The notes under the pieces are model-generated. The model searched no databases. It was not told the DNA's origin and saw only the letters and a program-made list of their open reading frames with translations. Below are positions 18,711 to 28,022 of a stretch of DNA of 64,000 nt, piece after piece (within the stretch, counting starts at the first letter, position 1; the number at the start of each line of letters is the position of its first letter). The position numbers and the translations under genes were made by a program. Origin of the DNA: Arthrobacter globiformis. GTDB lineage: Bacteria; Actinomycetota; Actinomycetes; Actinomycetales; Micrococcaceae. The stretch spans positions 4,092,001 through 4,156,000 of the forward strand of contig NZ_JAUSYZ010000001.1 in the NCBI RefSeq assembly GCF_030817195.1, written 5' to 3'.

Positions 18711-19589
18711 ATGCAGCCTGTGGCTTATGCGGCGATCCTGGCAGTGATCGTACCTGTGACAGTCATGACGTGGTTCGTCTTCACCGGCGACCGGGCGGGG
18801 CTCCGGAACATCCAGGCAAACCTCGGACGTGTCTCCAGGGCCAAGGGGCCGGCGCTCAGCGTCAGCGAGAAGCTGACCCTGGCCAGCCAGCGCATCATGC
18901 CGAAGGGCTACGTGGCGTGGCTGGACAGGCAGCTTGCGGGCGCTGGTCGGCCCAAGGACTGGCCGTTGGCCCGGGTCATCATGGTCAAGCCGCTGCTTGC
19001 CCTCGCGGGCGCAGTCGCCGGGTACCTGTTCTTTGTTGGAAGCCCATCGGCCCAGCGGTTCCTCATCATGGTCGGGCTGATGGCCCTCTGCTATTTCACC
19101 CCTGACCTGCTGGTACGTAACCGTGCACAGAAGCGGCGGGAAGCCATCCGCCTGGAGCTGCCGGTCGCCCTGGACCACATGCTGATCTCGGTCCAGGCAG
19201 GCCTCGGGTTCGAAGCGGCGATGGGACGCGCCGGCACGAATGGCAAAGGACCGATGGCAGAGGAGCTGATCCGCACCCTCCAGGACATCCAGGTGGGCCG
19301 GTCTCGGAAAGACGCCTACCTCGCCATGGCAGAGCGGGTTGATGTGGCCGACGTCCGCAGCTTCATCCGCGCAGTGGTCCAGGCGGACGCGTACGGCGTT
19401 GCCATTGCCGGCGTGCTGAAGGCGCAGGCCGGCGACATGCGGGTCAAGCGGAAGCAGCGCGCCGAGGAGCACGCCATGAAGATGCCGGTGAAGATGCTGT
19501 TCCCGCTGATCTTCTTCATCCTGCCCACGCTGTTCATCATGGTCCTGGGGCCGACGGTGATGAGCATCATTTCGCTGTTCACTCGGTAG
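18711..19589 (+). CDS. tadC: TadC-like inner-membrane pilus assembly protein (cluster 1)
   Basis: 292 aa, T2SF family. The conserved LELPVALDHMLISVQAGLGFE segment and the following RTLQDIQVGRSRKDAY identify TadC. Membrane helices at the N-terminus, at about 85-125 and at the C-terminus. I prefer the ATG at 18711, nine bases after AGAAGG, over the in-frame GTG at 18702, which sits directly on that ribosome site. Last gene of cluster 1. Confidence 0.88.
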   Translation: MQPVAYAAILAVIVPVTVMTWFVFTGDRAGLRNIQANLGRVSRAKGPALSVSEKLTLASQRIMPKGYVAWLDRQLAGAGRPKDWPLARVIMVKPLLALAGAVAGYLFFVGSPSAQRFLIMVGLMALCYFTPDLLVRNRAQKRREAIRLELPVALDHMLISVQAGLGFEAAMGRAGTNGKGPMAEELIRTLQDIQVGRSRKDAYLAMAERVDVADVRSFIRAVVQADAYGVAIAGVLKAQAGDMRVKRKQRAEEHAMKMPVKMLFPLIFFILPTLFIMVLGPTVMSIISLFTR

Positions 19590-19647
19590 GTTCTCTTTTC
19601 CCGGGTTTCTTGCCCGGCTTTATTGAATCCGTCCATTGAATGGACGA

Positions 19648-19682
19648 CGGCGGCTCCCGGCTAAGTGCCGGAACCGCCTTTT
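19648..19682 (+). terminator. Intrinsic terminator after tad cluster 1 (hairpin 1)
   Basis: Imperfect stem GGCGGCTCCCGG / CCGGAACCGCC followed by TTTT, 59 bp after the tadC stop. Confidence 0.65.
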
Positions 19683-19688
19683 GAGACT

Positions 19689-19726
19689 GGACCCCTCGGG
19701 CTTCCCCCTGCCCGAGGGGTCCTTCT
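19689..19726 (+). terminator. Intrinsic terminator after tad cluster 1 (hairpin 2)
   Basis: Perfect 12-bp stem GGACCCCTCGGG / CCCGAGGGGTCC with a 10-base loop, followed by TTCT. It backs up hairpin 1 and should insulate cluster 2 from cluster 1 transcription. Confidence 0.7.
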
Positions 19727-19771
19727 ACGTGTCCGCACCCGGCAAATACCCCCTCTGTTCGCGCACCAAAT

Positions 19772-19841
19772 GCGCAGAATTAGCGCAGTATTCAGGGGAT
19801 TCGCACAGCTTGGCAAGGCTTGGCGCAAGATGCTGCAAGAT
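19772..19841 (+). promoter_or_regulatory. Helically phased direct repeats upstream of cluster 2 pilins
   Basis: GCGCAG occurs twice 11 bp apart (19772 and 19783), GCTTGGC twice 10 bp apart (19808 and 19818) and GCAAGAT twice 10 bp apart (19825 and 19835). All are 85-155 bp upstream of the pilin ATG. Spacing of one helical turn suggests cooperative binding of a regulator. No regulator is identified. Confidence 0.35.
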
Positions 19842-19926
19842 CGGTGTTTATCAGCCAATTGCGTTGCTAACTTTTTTACAGAGCTGGTGATGGACCAGCT
19901 TCCCAACACTCGCTCAGGAGTAAAAA

Positions 19927-20160
19927 ATGCTTGCTTTCTTCTCTAACGCTGCTGCCAAGGTCCGTCGCGACGAAAAGGGTGCCACCGCCGTTGAATACGG
20001 CATCATGGTTGCCCTTATCGCAGTCGTCATCATTGTTGCTGTCACCCTGCTCGGCGGCAATCTCCGCGGCACGTTCGACAAAACTGCCTGCAACATCAAG
20101 GGCGGCACTTACACGGCGCCGACCGGTACGGCTACAGCTGGCACCTGCTCCGTCGCGTAG
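19927..20160 (+). CDS. flp: Flp family type IVb pilin with C-terminal cysteine pair (cluster 2, copy 1)
   Basis: 77 aa. Leader MLAFFSNAAAKVRRDEKG is cleaved before ATAVEYGIMVALIAVVIIVAV, one hydrophobic helix. Beyond the usual Flp length there is a tail with one Cys just after the helix (TACN) and one near the end (TCSVA), a layout suited to a disulfide-closed loop. AGGAG lies 6-7 bases before the ATG. Almost identical to the next gene through the helix, so it is a tandem duplicate. Confidence 0.92.
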   Translation: MLAFFSNAAAKVRRDEKGATAVEYGIMVALIAVVIIVAVTLLGGNLRGTFDKTACNIKGGTYTAPTGTATAGTCSVA

Positions 20161-20196
20161 CTTCGACAGTTGCGGGACGAAGTGGGATGCCACTAC

Positions 20197-20230
20197 GACT
20201 GCCCGCATCAACAAGTAGGACTGGGCAGTC
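20197..20230 (+). other. Hairpin between the two cluster 2 pilin genes
   Basis: Arms GACTGCCC and GGGCAGTC with an 18-base loop; a smaller stem AGTGG/CCACT precedes it at 20181-20194. No T run. It may protect or separate the two pilin messages. Confidence 0.4.
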
Positions 20231-20254
20231 TCCATTCACCGTACAGGAGTAAAA

Positions 20255-20506
20255 ATGCTTGCTTTCTTCTCGAATGCCGCCAGTGTCCGTCGTGACGAAA
20301 AGGGCGCGACCGCCGTCGAATACGGCATCATGGTCGCCCTCATCGCCGTCGTCATCATCGTCGCCGTGACTCTCCTTGGCGGCAACCTGAATTCGATGTT
20401 CAACGATGTTGCGTGCAAGGTACAGGGCAAGACGTACGCTGCAGCAGTTGCGGACAATCCGGCAACGACCGGTGTTGATGAGTCGGCAGCCGCCGGCTGC
20501 AGGTAA
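20255..20506 (+). CDS. flp: Flp family type IVb pilin with C-terminal cysteine pair (cluster 2, copy 2)
   Basis: 83 aa paralogue of the preceding pilin: the leader, cleavage site (EKG-ATAVEY) and helix are the same apart from one missing leader residue. The tail differs in sequence but keeps the two cysteines (VACK and AAGCR). The 5' leader CAGGAGTAAAAATG is also conserved between the copies. The divergent tails would give two subunit types for one filament, or alternative pilins. Confidence 0.92.
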   Translation: MLAFFSNAASVRRDEKGATAVEYGIMVALIAVVIIVAVTLLGGNLNSMFNDVACKVQGKTYAAAVADNPATTGVDESAAAGCR

Positions 20507-20521
20507 TTCGCAGCAAGTCGT

Positions 20522-20551
20522 CGGGCGGTAGCGCACTCGCGTTACCGCCCG
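20522..20551 (+). other. Strong RNA hairpin between flp and tadE (cluster 2)
   Basis: Arms CGGGCGGTA and TACCGCCCG enclose a second small stem GCG-CACT-CGC. It begins 15 bp after the pilin stop and has no T run. The position matches the cluster 1 hairpin at 12772-12805, suggesting conserved differential expression of pilin versus assembly genes. Confidence 0.6.
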
Positions 20552-20607
20552 AATGGTTTCATACAGGACCGGCCCGCTACTCCACGCGCACAGAAGGGTG
20601 ATCAATA

Positions 20608-20982
20608 TTGTCAAGGAATGCCGAACGCGGGGCCGTGGCCGTCGAGTTCGCGCTCCTAGTCCCAATTTTGATCATGTTGGTGCTAGGAATAATGGAGTTC
20701 GGGCGCGCTTACAACGCCCAAGTCATGCTAACGAATGCGGCCCGCGAAAGCGCACGATCAATGGCCATCAACAATAGCCAGACCACTGCGAGGTCGGCCG
20801 CAAAAAACGCGGCATCTCAGCTGGGCGCAGCCCTGGCCGACGGCAACATCACATTCAGCGCCACCGATTGCACGGTCGGTACTCAGATGACGGTCACCGT
20901 GAGCTACAACCTCAACACATTGACTGGGATCGCCGGCCCATTTGCTATGAGAGGGAAAGGAACCATGCTGTGCGGAGGCTAA
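20608..20982 (+). CDS. tadE: TadE-like pseudopilin (cluster 2)
   Basis: 124 aa. ERGAVAVEFALLVPILIMLVLGIMEF is the prepilin-like segment, followed by NAARESARSMAI and a small domain ending MLCGG, like cluster 1 TadE (MRCGG). It starts at TTG with AGAAGGG about nine bases upstream; no ATG or GTG fits better. Overlaps tadG by 13 bp. Confidence 0.85.
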   Translation: MSRNAERGAVAVEFALLVPILIMLVLGIMEFGRAYNAQVMLTNAARESARSMAINNSQTTARSAAKNAASQLGAALADGNITFSATDCTVGTQMTVTVSYNLNTLTGIAGPFAMRGKGTMLCGG

Positions 20983-21989
20983 GGGCTTCTTCTGACGGAG
21001 AGCGCGGCGGAATTGCGGTTATCGTCGCTTTTCTCATGGTGATGATGCTCGGTTTTGCCGCGCTTGCCATCGACGCTGCCAAGCTGTATTCAGAACGAGC
21101 GCAATTGCAGAACGGTTCCGACGCCGCCGCTCTCATGATGGCGCAGAAGTGTGCCAAGAATGACACCGATACCAACTGCTCAACAACGTCACCGCTCGCT
21201 GCTGACCTGGCAAACAAGAACGCCATCGACGGATTGAGCAACGTAAAATCCATCGCACTGGACAAGACAAACCGCACCGTGACAGTAACTGCGGGGGCCA
21301 AGGAAACTGGTGCTTCCGCGAATTCCGTATCGCTGTTTTTCGCTGGGATCCTGGGTATTCCGAGCGCCGAGGTGAACGCCAGTTCCAGTGTGAGGTGGGG
21401 CAGCCCGGTGGAGGGAACTACCATCTTTCCGCTGGCATTCTCCATCTGCCAGGTCTCAGGGATGGTTGACGGTGCCGCGCAACTGCTGCAGAATCATTCC
21501 GCTGACGCCAACGCGGACTGTCCACTAGGGCCGGCGGGGAAGACTGTGCCGGGCGGATTCGCCTGGACGGTTCAGAATTCCGGACAGTGCGGCGGCCTGG
21601 TAAATCTGGCCATCAATCAAAGTGGCAGCGACACAGGTAACGATGGCCCATCGAATTGCGACGCCGTCCTGAATAAGTGGGCCAGTGAACTCGGAGCCGG
21701 ACGACCGGTCATCGTCCTGTTACCCGTCTACGACGACGCCACGGGAACGGGCTCGGGCGCCTCCTACCACCTCACCAGCTTTGTCGCCTTTAGCGTCCAG
21801 GGCTGGGCCTTCAGCGGCTCGGACAAACTGCCCATGGTCTACAACGCTTCTGCAACCTCCGGGCTGGAGTGCAAAGGCAACTGCCGGGGCATTATCGGGA
21901 AGTTTGTCAAATACGTCTCCCTCGCGGACGGCTACAAGCTGGGCCCGGTCAGTCCCAATGGCGCCACCGTCGTCGAAATGACCAGCTAG
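20970..21989 (+). CDS. tadG: TadG-like pilus assembly protein (cluster 2)
   Basis: 339 aa from GTG 20970, the start that matches the cluster 1 arrangement and gives RRLRASSDGERGGIAVIVAFLMVMM. A single N-terminal membrane helix, then SERAQLQNGSDAAALMMAQKCA and a long extracellular domain with about a dozen cysteines, probably disulfide-bonded. AAAGGA lies nine bases upstream of the GTG. The longer frame upstream is the shadow of tadE. Confidence 0.8.
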   Translation: MRRLRASSDGERGGIAVIVAFLMVMMLGFAALAIDAAKLYSERAQLQNGSDAAALMMAQKCAKNDTDTNCSTTSPLAADLANKNAIDGLSNVKSIALDKTNRTVTVTAGAKETGASANSVSLFFAGILGIPSAEVNASSSVRWGSPVEGTTIFPLAFSICQVSGMVDGAAQLLQNHSADANADCPLGPAGKTVPGGFAWTVQNSGQCGGLVNLAINQSGSDTGNDGPSNCDAVLNKWASELGAGRPVIVLLPVYDDATGTGSGASYHLTSFVAFSVQGWAFSGSDKLPMVYNASATSGLECKGNCRGIIGKFVKYVSLADGYKLGPVSPNGATVVEMTS

Positions 21990-22038
21990 TCCTCTGCAGT
22001 AACGCAGTTCAGTGAACCAAAACCCTCAGGAGCAGTTC

Positions 22039-22815
22039 GTGAAGTCTCGGTTGTTGGCAGGCGCGGCAGCGGTAGTCCTCGCCCTCGTGGGCGCTATGCT
22101 GGTTATCTCCTACGCTCAGGGGGCAGACCAGCGTGCCGTCAAAAACCTCGAGCCTGTTGACGTGCTCGTCGTCAAGTCTGCGATTCCTGCCGGCACTCCC
22201 GTTGAATCCATGGCTGCTTCCCTGGTCACGGAACAGGTGCCTGCATCTGCAGTGACGGGGTCTTCGCTGAAGTCGCTGGATGCTTCCAAAGGCAAAGTCG
22301 CGGCCGTGGACCTGGTTCCCGGCGAGCAGCTCGTTACCGAGCGTCTGGTGGCTCCCGAAGACGTCAAAGTCTCAGGATCCGTACAAATTCCGGCTGGACT
22401 GCAGGAAGTTTCCTTCCAGCTCGAACCGGATCGCGTCGTCGGTGGACGGCTGGCTCCGGGTGACCACGTGGGAGTCTTCGTCAACCTGGAAAAGGGCGGA
22501 CTGGATGACAAACTGGACGCCGAAACAACCAAGCTGACCGTCCGCAAAGCATTGGTCACGGCTGTTCAGCGGGCACCGGAGCCTGCAGCCACGGCGCAGC
22601 CGGCGCCGACGGCGAGCGCCGATCCAAACGCTGCCGATCCCCAGGACACTACCCTCCCGACCGGTTCTCTCATGCTAACTGTCGCTGTGAGCGACGTTGA
22701 CGCTGCCAAGATCGTCTTCGCTGCCGAATACGCCAAGATGTGGCTCAGTAAGGAGCCCACCAGTGCCAAGGACAGCGGTCCGCGCATTATTCAGAGGAGT
22801 GAGGTGTACAAGTGA
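22039..22815 (+). CDS. cpaB: CpaB/RcpC-like pilus assembly protein (cluster 2)
   Basis: 258 aa from GTG 22039, which has AGGAG six bases upstream and aligns with the cluster 1 start (MKSRLLAGAAAVV versus MKARLVGGIAALL). One membrane helix, then a SAF-like domain (KSAIPAGTPVESMAASL) and VAAVDLVPGEQLVTERLV. An Ala/Pro-rich linker lies near residues 185-210. Overlaps tadZ by 4 bp. Confidence 0.85.
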   Translation: MKSRLLAGAAAVVLALVGAMLVISYAQGADQRAVKNLEPVDVLVVKSAIPAGTPVESMAASLVTEQVPASAVTGSSLKSLDASKGKVAAVDLVPGEQLVTERLVAPEDVKVSGSVQIPAGLQEVSFQLEPDRVVGGRLAPGDHVGVFVNLEKGGLDDKLDAETTKLTVRKALVTAVQRAPEPAATAQPAPTASADPNAADPQDTTLPTGSLMLTVAVSDVDAAKIVFAAEYAKMWLSKEPTSAKDSGPRIIQRSEVYK

Positions 22816-24005
22816 GCCGCTTCGTCTTGATCACTCCGAACGCGGACTTTGACGCTCGTTTACGGCAGGCTGTTGCGGGCGGTCTTCAGGGTGGCGTCCA
22901 GACCTTCCTCACCAACGTGCTGCCCGCCGGCCCCTACGACCTCTTCGCCCAGCTCAACCAGGAGCAGCCGGAGGTGCTTATCCTCGGCCCGGATGTACCG
23001 CTCGACGAAGCTCTCCGCCTGGCCACGGTGCTCGATGTCCAGGTGCCGGACCTTACCGTTCTCCTGGTCAGCGAACCCGACCCCGAACTCATCCTGCAGG
23101 CCATGCGTGCCGGAGTCCGGGACATCCTCAGCCCTTCGGCAGACCCTGCCCAGCTACGGGTACTCCTGGAACGGGCCTGCCAGTCCTTCGCCAGCCGCCA
23201 CCGGATGGGACAGCCGCAACAGGCCCAGAACAATCAGGGACGCGTAATTGGCGTCTTCTCGCCCAAGGGTGGAGTCGGCAAAACCACAATCGCTACCAAC
23301 CTCGCAGTAGGACTGGGGAGGGTCGCACCGATGAGCGTGGTGGTGGTGGACCTCGACCTGCAGTTCGGCGACGTGGCATCCGGACTCTACCTCGATCCGG
23401 AGCACACGGTGACCGACGCCGTCTCTCCTGCCGCCAGCCAGGACACCTTGGTACTCAAGGCGTTCCTCACAGTGCACCCATCGAGCATCTACGCCCTGTG
23501 CGCACCGGATAACCCGGTCGAAGCCGACCATATCGCACCTGAACAGGTCACTCGCCTGTTGGAGCAGCTGGCTGAGGAATTCCAATACGTTGTTGTGGAC
23601 ACCGCCCCCGGATTGCCCGAGATAGGACTTGCTGCCATGGAAGCCTGCACCGACGTGGTCTGGGTCAGCGCCATGGACATCCCCAGCGTGCGTGGCCTGC
23701 GCTCTGGTTTGGACATTCTCCGCCAGCTCGACATCCTGCCCGATGGAAGGCACGTGGTCTTAAACATGGCAGACGCCAAATGCGGTCTCTCCGTTCAGGA
23801 TATTGAATCGACCATCGGCGCGCCCGTGGACGTCAGTGTTCCACGCTCCCGTGCGGTTGCTTTTTCCACCAACCGTGGCGTTCCGGTCCTGCAGGAAGGT
23901 AAAAAGGATCCCGCAGTCAAAGGACTCAATCAGCTTGTAGAGCGATTCAGCCCGCATGGTCAGGCGAGGAGCCAGCGGAAAAGCCACCGACGGGTTGTGG
24001 TTTAG
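22812..24005 (+). CDS. tadZ: CpaE/TadZ-like pilus localisation ATPase (cluster 2)
   Basis: 397 aa, closely similar to the cluster 1 protein. Receiver-like N-terminal domain reading LILGPDVPLDEA; the Asp in this copy is one residue off the normal phospho-acceptor place. MinD-type P-loop SPKGGVGKTT near residue 150, DLDLQFGD and VDTAPGL. GTG start overlaps the cpaB stop. Confidence 0.87.
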   Translation: MSRFVLITPNADFDARLRQAVAGGLQGGVQTFLTNVLPAGPYDLFAQLNQEQPEVLILGPDVPLDEALRLATVLDVQVPDLTVLLVSEPDPELILQAMRAGVRDILSPSADPAQLRVLLERACQSFASRHRMGQPQQAQNNQGRVIGVFSPKGGVGKTTIATNLAVGLGRVAPMSVVVVDLDLQFGDVASGLYLDPEHTVTDAVSPAASQDTLVLKAFLTVHPSSIYALCAPDNPVEADHIAPEQVTRLLEQLAEEFQYVVVDTAPGLPEIGLAAMEACTDVVWVSAMDIPSVRGLRSGLDILRQLDILPDGRHVVLNMADAKCGLSVQDIESTIGAPVDVSVPRSRAVAFSTNRGVPVLQEGKKDPAVKGLNQLVERFSPHGQARSQRKSHRRVVV

Positions 24006-25586
<1,581 letters not shown>

Positions 25587-25589
25587 CTC

Positions 25590-26522
25590 ATGATTGTGAC
25601 ACTCGGCGTTGTCCTCGTGGTTACCTCGGTGGCACTGGGCGGAGTTGCCGTACTGATCCCGCGCACGCCCACGGTGCCACTGGACCGGCGTCGTCCTTTC
25701 CGTACGGAAGCCGACTCCCAACTCACCCGCTTCGCCGGCAATGCAGTCGGCTCCATCGACCGCGTGCTTGCCAAGAGGAATGTCCGTTACTTCAACCGCG
25801 AGAACCTGGAGAACGCCGGTCTCCGGCTCAGCCAGGCGGAGTTCATCCTCCTTATCCTGGTGGGTGCCTTCGTCGGTGCCCTCATCGGGCTCGTCGTCGC
25901 TGGGCCGCTGCTGGCGTTCCTGCTGGTCGTGGCGGCCCCTTTCGTGGGACACCTGGTGCTGGGCTTCCTGGCCGGCAAGAGGCGGGCCAGGTTCGATGAG
26001 CAGCTGGGCGATACCCTGCAATTGCTGTCCGGCAGCCTCCGGGCGGGTCACAGCATCCTGCGCGCCATCGACGCCGCCGCCAACGAATCCCAAGCCCCGA
26101 CGTCGGAAGAAATGCGCCGCATCGTCTCGGAGACCAGCCTGGGACGAGACCTGCTCGTGTCGCTCAACGACACCGCCGACCGCATGAAGAACGAGGACTT
26201 CATCTGGATCTCCCAGGCCATCCAAATCAACCGCGAGGTAGGCGGAAACTTGGCGGAGGTGCTCGACCAAGTGAACGAGACCATCCGCGAGCGCAGCGAG
26301 ATCAAGGGCCACATCAAGTCATTGGCGGCCGAAGGCAAGTTCTCCGCCTATATCCTCATGGCATTGCCCGTCGGAATCGTCGTCATGCTGATGCTGGTCA
26401 ATCCCGGCTACATGGACAAGATGGTCACCAACCCGCTGGGCTGGATCATGATCGTGGCCTCCATCATCATGATGACGATCGGTGGTCTGTGGATGCGCAA
26501 AATCGTCAACCTGAAGTTCTGA
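25590..26522 (+). CDS. tadB: TadB-like inner-membrane pilus assembly protein (cluster 2)
   Basis: 310 aa T2SF protein, starting 3 bp after tadA. Helices at the N-terminus, about 85-135 and the C-terminus; QLGDTLQLLSGSLRAGHSILRAIDAAANE is the cytoplasmic signature. Homologue of the cluster 1 TadB at the same operon position. Confidence 0.88.
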   Translation: MIVTLGVVLVVTSVALGGVAVLIPRTPTVPLDRRRPFRTEADSQLTRFAGNAVGSIDRVLAKRNVRYFNRENLENAGLRLSQAEFILLILVGAFVGALIGLVVAGPLLAFLLVVAAPFVGHLVLGFLAGKRRARFDEQLGDTLQLLSGSLRAGHSILRAIDAAANESQAPTSEEMRRIVSETSLGRDLLVSLNDTADRMKNEDFIWISQAIQINREVGGNLAEVLDQVNETIRERSEIKGHIKSLAAEGKFSAYILMALPVGIVVMLMLVNPGYMDKMVTNPLGWIMIVASIIMMTIGGLWMRKIVNLKF

Positions 26523-26529
26523 GGTGGCC

Positions 26530-27414
26530 ATGAATCCCCTGATCATACTCGCGCTGCTCCTGATCTGCCTCCCGCTCGCCTACCTGGCCTGGTCCTTCCT
26601 CTCCGTTGACCGGAAAGGGGCGGCGAACGCCCGTGTGCTCCTCTCCCGGGGCATCCACCGGGCTGAGGCGGAGAAGAAACCCAACAACGGTGTGGTCGAG
26701 AAAATCGGCTATCGGCTGACCCCTGCCGCCTACGTCGCAAAGCTCGACAGGCTGCTTTCCCTGGCCGGCCGCCCGGCGTCCATGCCGCTTGGCAGGCTAC
26801 TGGCAGCGAAACCGGCGCTGGGTCTGATCGGTGGTCTCCTTGGGCTATACATCAGCTCCATCGGGACGACGCCGATCATGAAGCTAGTGGGCATCTTTGT
26901 CCTCTTCCTGGGCTACTTCGTCCCGGACCTGATGCTCTACAGCAAGGGTCAGGAGCGGCAGAAGGCCATGCAGCTTGAGCTTGCCAACACCCTGGACCAG
27001 ATGCTGATCTCCGTCGAGGCGGGTCTCGGTTTCGAGGGCGCCATGTCCCGTGCCGGCGAGAACGGCAAAGGACCGCTCGCGGAAGAACTGGTCCGCACAC
27101 TGCAGGACATGCAGGTGGGCCGGAGCCGCCGCGAGTCCTACCTCGCGCTGGCTGAGCGGACCAACATCCCGGAACTGCGTAGCTTTGTGCAGGCCGTGGT
27201 GCAGGCGGACACGTACGGCATTGCCATCAGCCGCGTCCTGCGCGTGCAGGCCAAGGTGATGCGCGTGAAGCGCCGCCAGCGTGCCGAGGAAAAAGCGATG
27301 AAGCTGCCGGTAATGATCCTGTTTCCGCTGCTGTTCTTCATCTTTCCGGTCCTCTTCATTGCCATCCTGGGCCCTGCAGTCATCAACACCATCGAGACCT
27401 TCGCCAACCAGTAA
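26530..27414 (+). CDS. tadC: TadC-like inner-membrane pilus assembly protein (cluster 2)
   Basis: 294 aa from the ATG (MNPLIILALLLICLP), which has GAGG five bases before it; an in-frame GTG six bases upstream is possible. LELANTLDQMLISVEAGLGFEGAMSRAGENGKGPLAEELVRTL is split here only by reading order and matches cluster 1 TadC. Last gene of cluster 2; a weak hairpin GGTGGGG/CCCCACC follows the stop. Confidence 0.88.
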   Translation: MNPLIILALLLICLPLAYLAWSFLSVDRKGAANARVLLSRGIHRAEAEKKPNNGVVEKIGYRLTPAAYVAKLDRLLSLAGRPASMPLGRLLAAKPALGLIGGLLGLYISSIGTTPIMKLVGIFVLFLGYFVPDLMLYSKGQERQKAMQLELANTLDQMLISVEAGLGFEGAMSRAGENGKGPLAEELVRTLQDMQVGRSRRESYLALAERTNIPELRSFVQAVVQADTYGIAISRVLRVQAKVMRVKRRQRAEEKAMKLPVMILFPLLFFIFPVLFIAILGPAVINTIETFANQ

Positions 27415-27520
27415 GGTGGGGACTTCCGCAGGTTTCTCCCCACCACAAGGTACCCGCAGGGTTTCCACAGGATCCAAGTTCGATCAGGGTTTTCCCAACC
27501 TCAGAAAGTAGCCTTAAGTC

Positions 27521-27982
27521 ATGTCCATTTCAGGTTCCGGAGCAGCCGACAGCAGCGCCAACGGCGTCTGCGTCCCGGTGTCCGGCCGCCTCAGTGGCAT
27601 GGCTCACAACGAATCGGAGAGTGCCACTTTGCCCGTTTTGGACCTGGATGTCCTTCACGACCTCGAAGAAGACATGGGCAGCACCGGCGTGGCGCACAAC
27701 TTCGCCCGGGACTACATCAAGATCTGGGACAAGCGCCGGACCTATCTTGAAGCCTCCGTTGAAGAAGACGACGCAGAAGCAGCCATGGACGCCGTCCTCA
27801 GCCTGAAAAACTCAGCATTGATGGTGGGCGCCGCACGGCTGGCCAAGCTGGCCGTGGACCTGGAGCGGCTGGTCAAGCGCGGTGACCTGTCAGCTGCACG
27901 GGAGCTGCTCCCATGCGTGGCGCTCACGGGCGAAGAGACCGTCAGCGGCCTGAAGCTGGGTTACCTCCCGCCGGAGGTCTAA
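27521..27982 (+). CDS. Hpt-like domain protein lacking the phosphorylatable histidine
   Basis: 153 aa. Residues about 45-150 look like a histidine phosphotransfer (Hpt) four-helix domain: the segment LSLKNSALMVGAARLAKLA corresponds to the canonical HxLKGxxxxxGAxxL. Leu93 (codon CTC) stands where the active His should be, and Asn97 replaces the Gly. It therefore cannot act as a normal phosphotransfer protein; it may bind a receiver domain as a decoy or scaffold. The first 27 residues are Ser/Gly-rich, and the ATG at 27602 is an alternative start. It lies 106 bp after tadC of cluster 2 on the same strand and convergent with the OmpR-type regulator. Confidence 0.72.
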   Translation: MSISGSGAADSSANGVCVPVSGRLSGMAHNESESATLPVLDLDVLHDLEEDMGSTGVAHNFARDYIKIWDKRRTYLEASVEEDDAEAAMDAVLSLKNSALMVGAARLAKLAVDLERLVKRGDLSAARELLPCVALTGEETVSGLKLGYLPPEV

Positions 27983-28022
27983 GCAGCTGCCGAACGTCTG
28001 AACAGCCCGGCGAAGGCGTAAC

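Larger units (their letters stand above)
19590..19926. other. Intercluster region between the two Tad clusters
   Basis: Holds two tandem hairpin terminators (19648-19722) that end cluster 1 and a control region with short, helically phased direct repeats upstream of the first cluster 2 pilin. The ribosome site AGGAG is at the 3' end. The local composition is more AT-rich than the flanking genes. No ORF is supported. Confidence 0.6.

Noticed and set aside
20868..20969. N-terminal extension of cluster 2 TadG
   Set aside because: Shadow of tadE; GTG 20970 matches the cluster 1 geometry.
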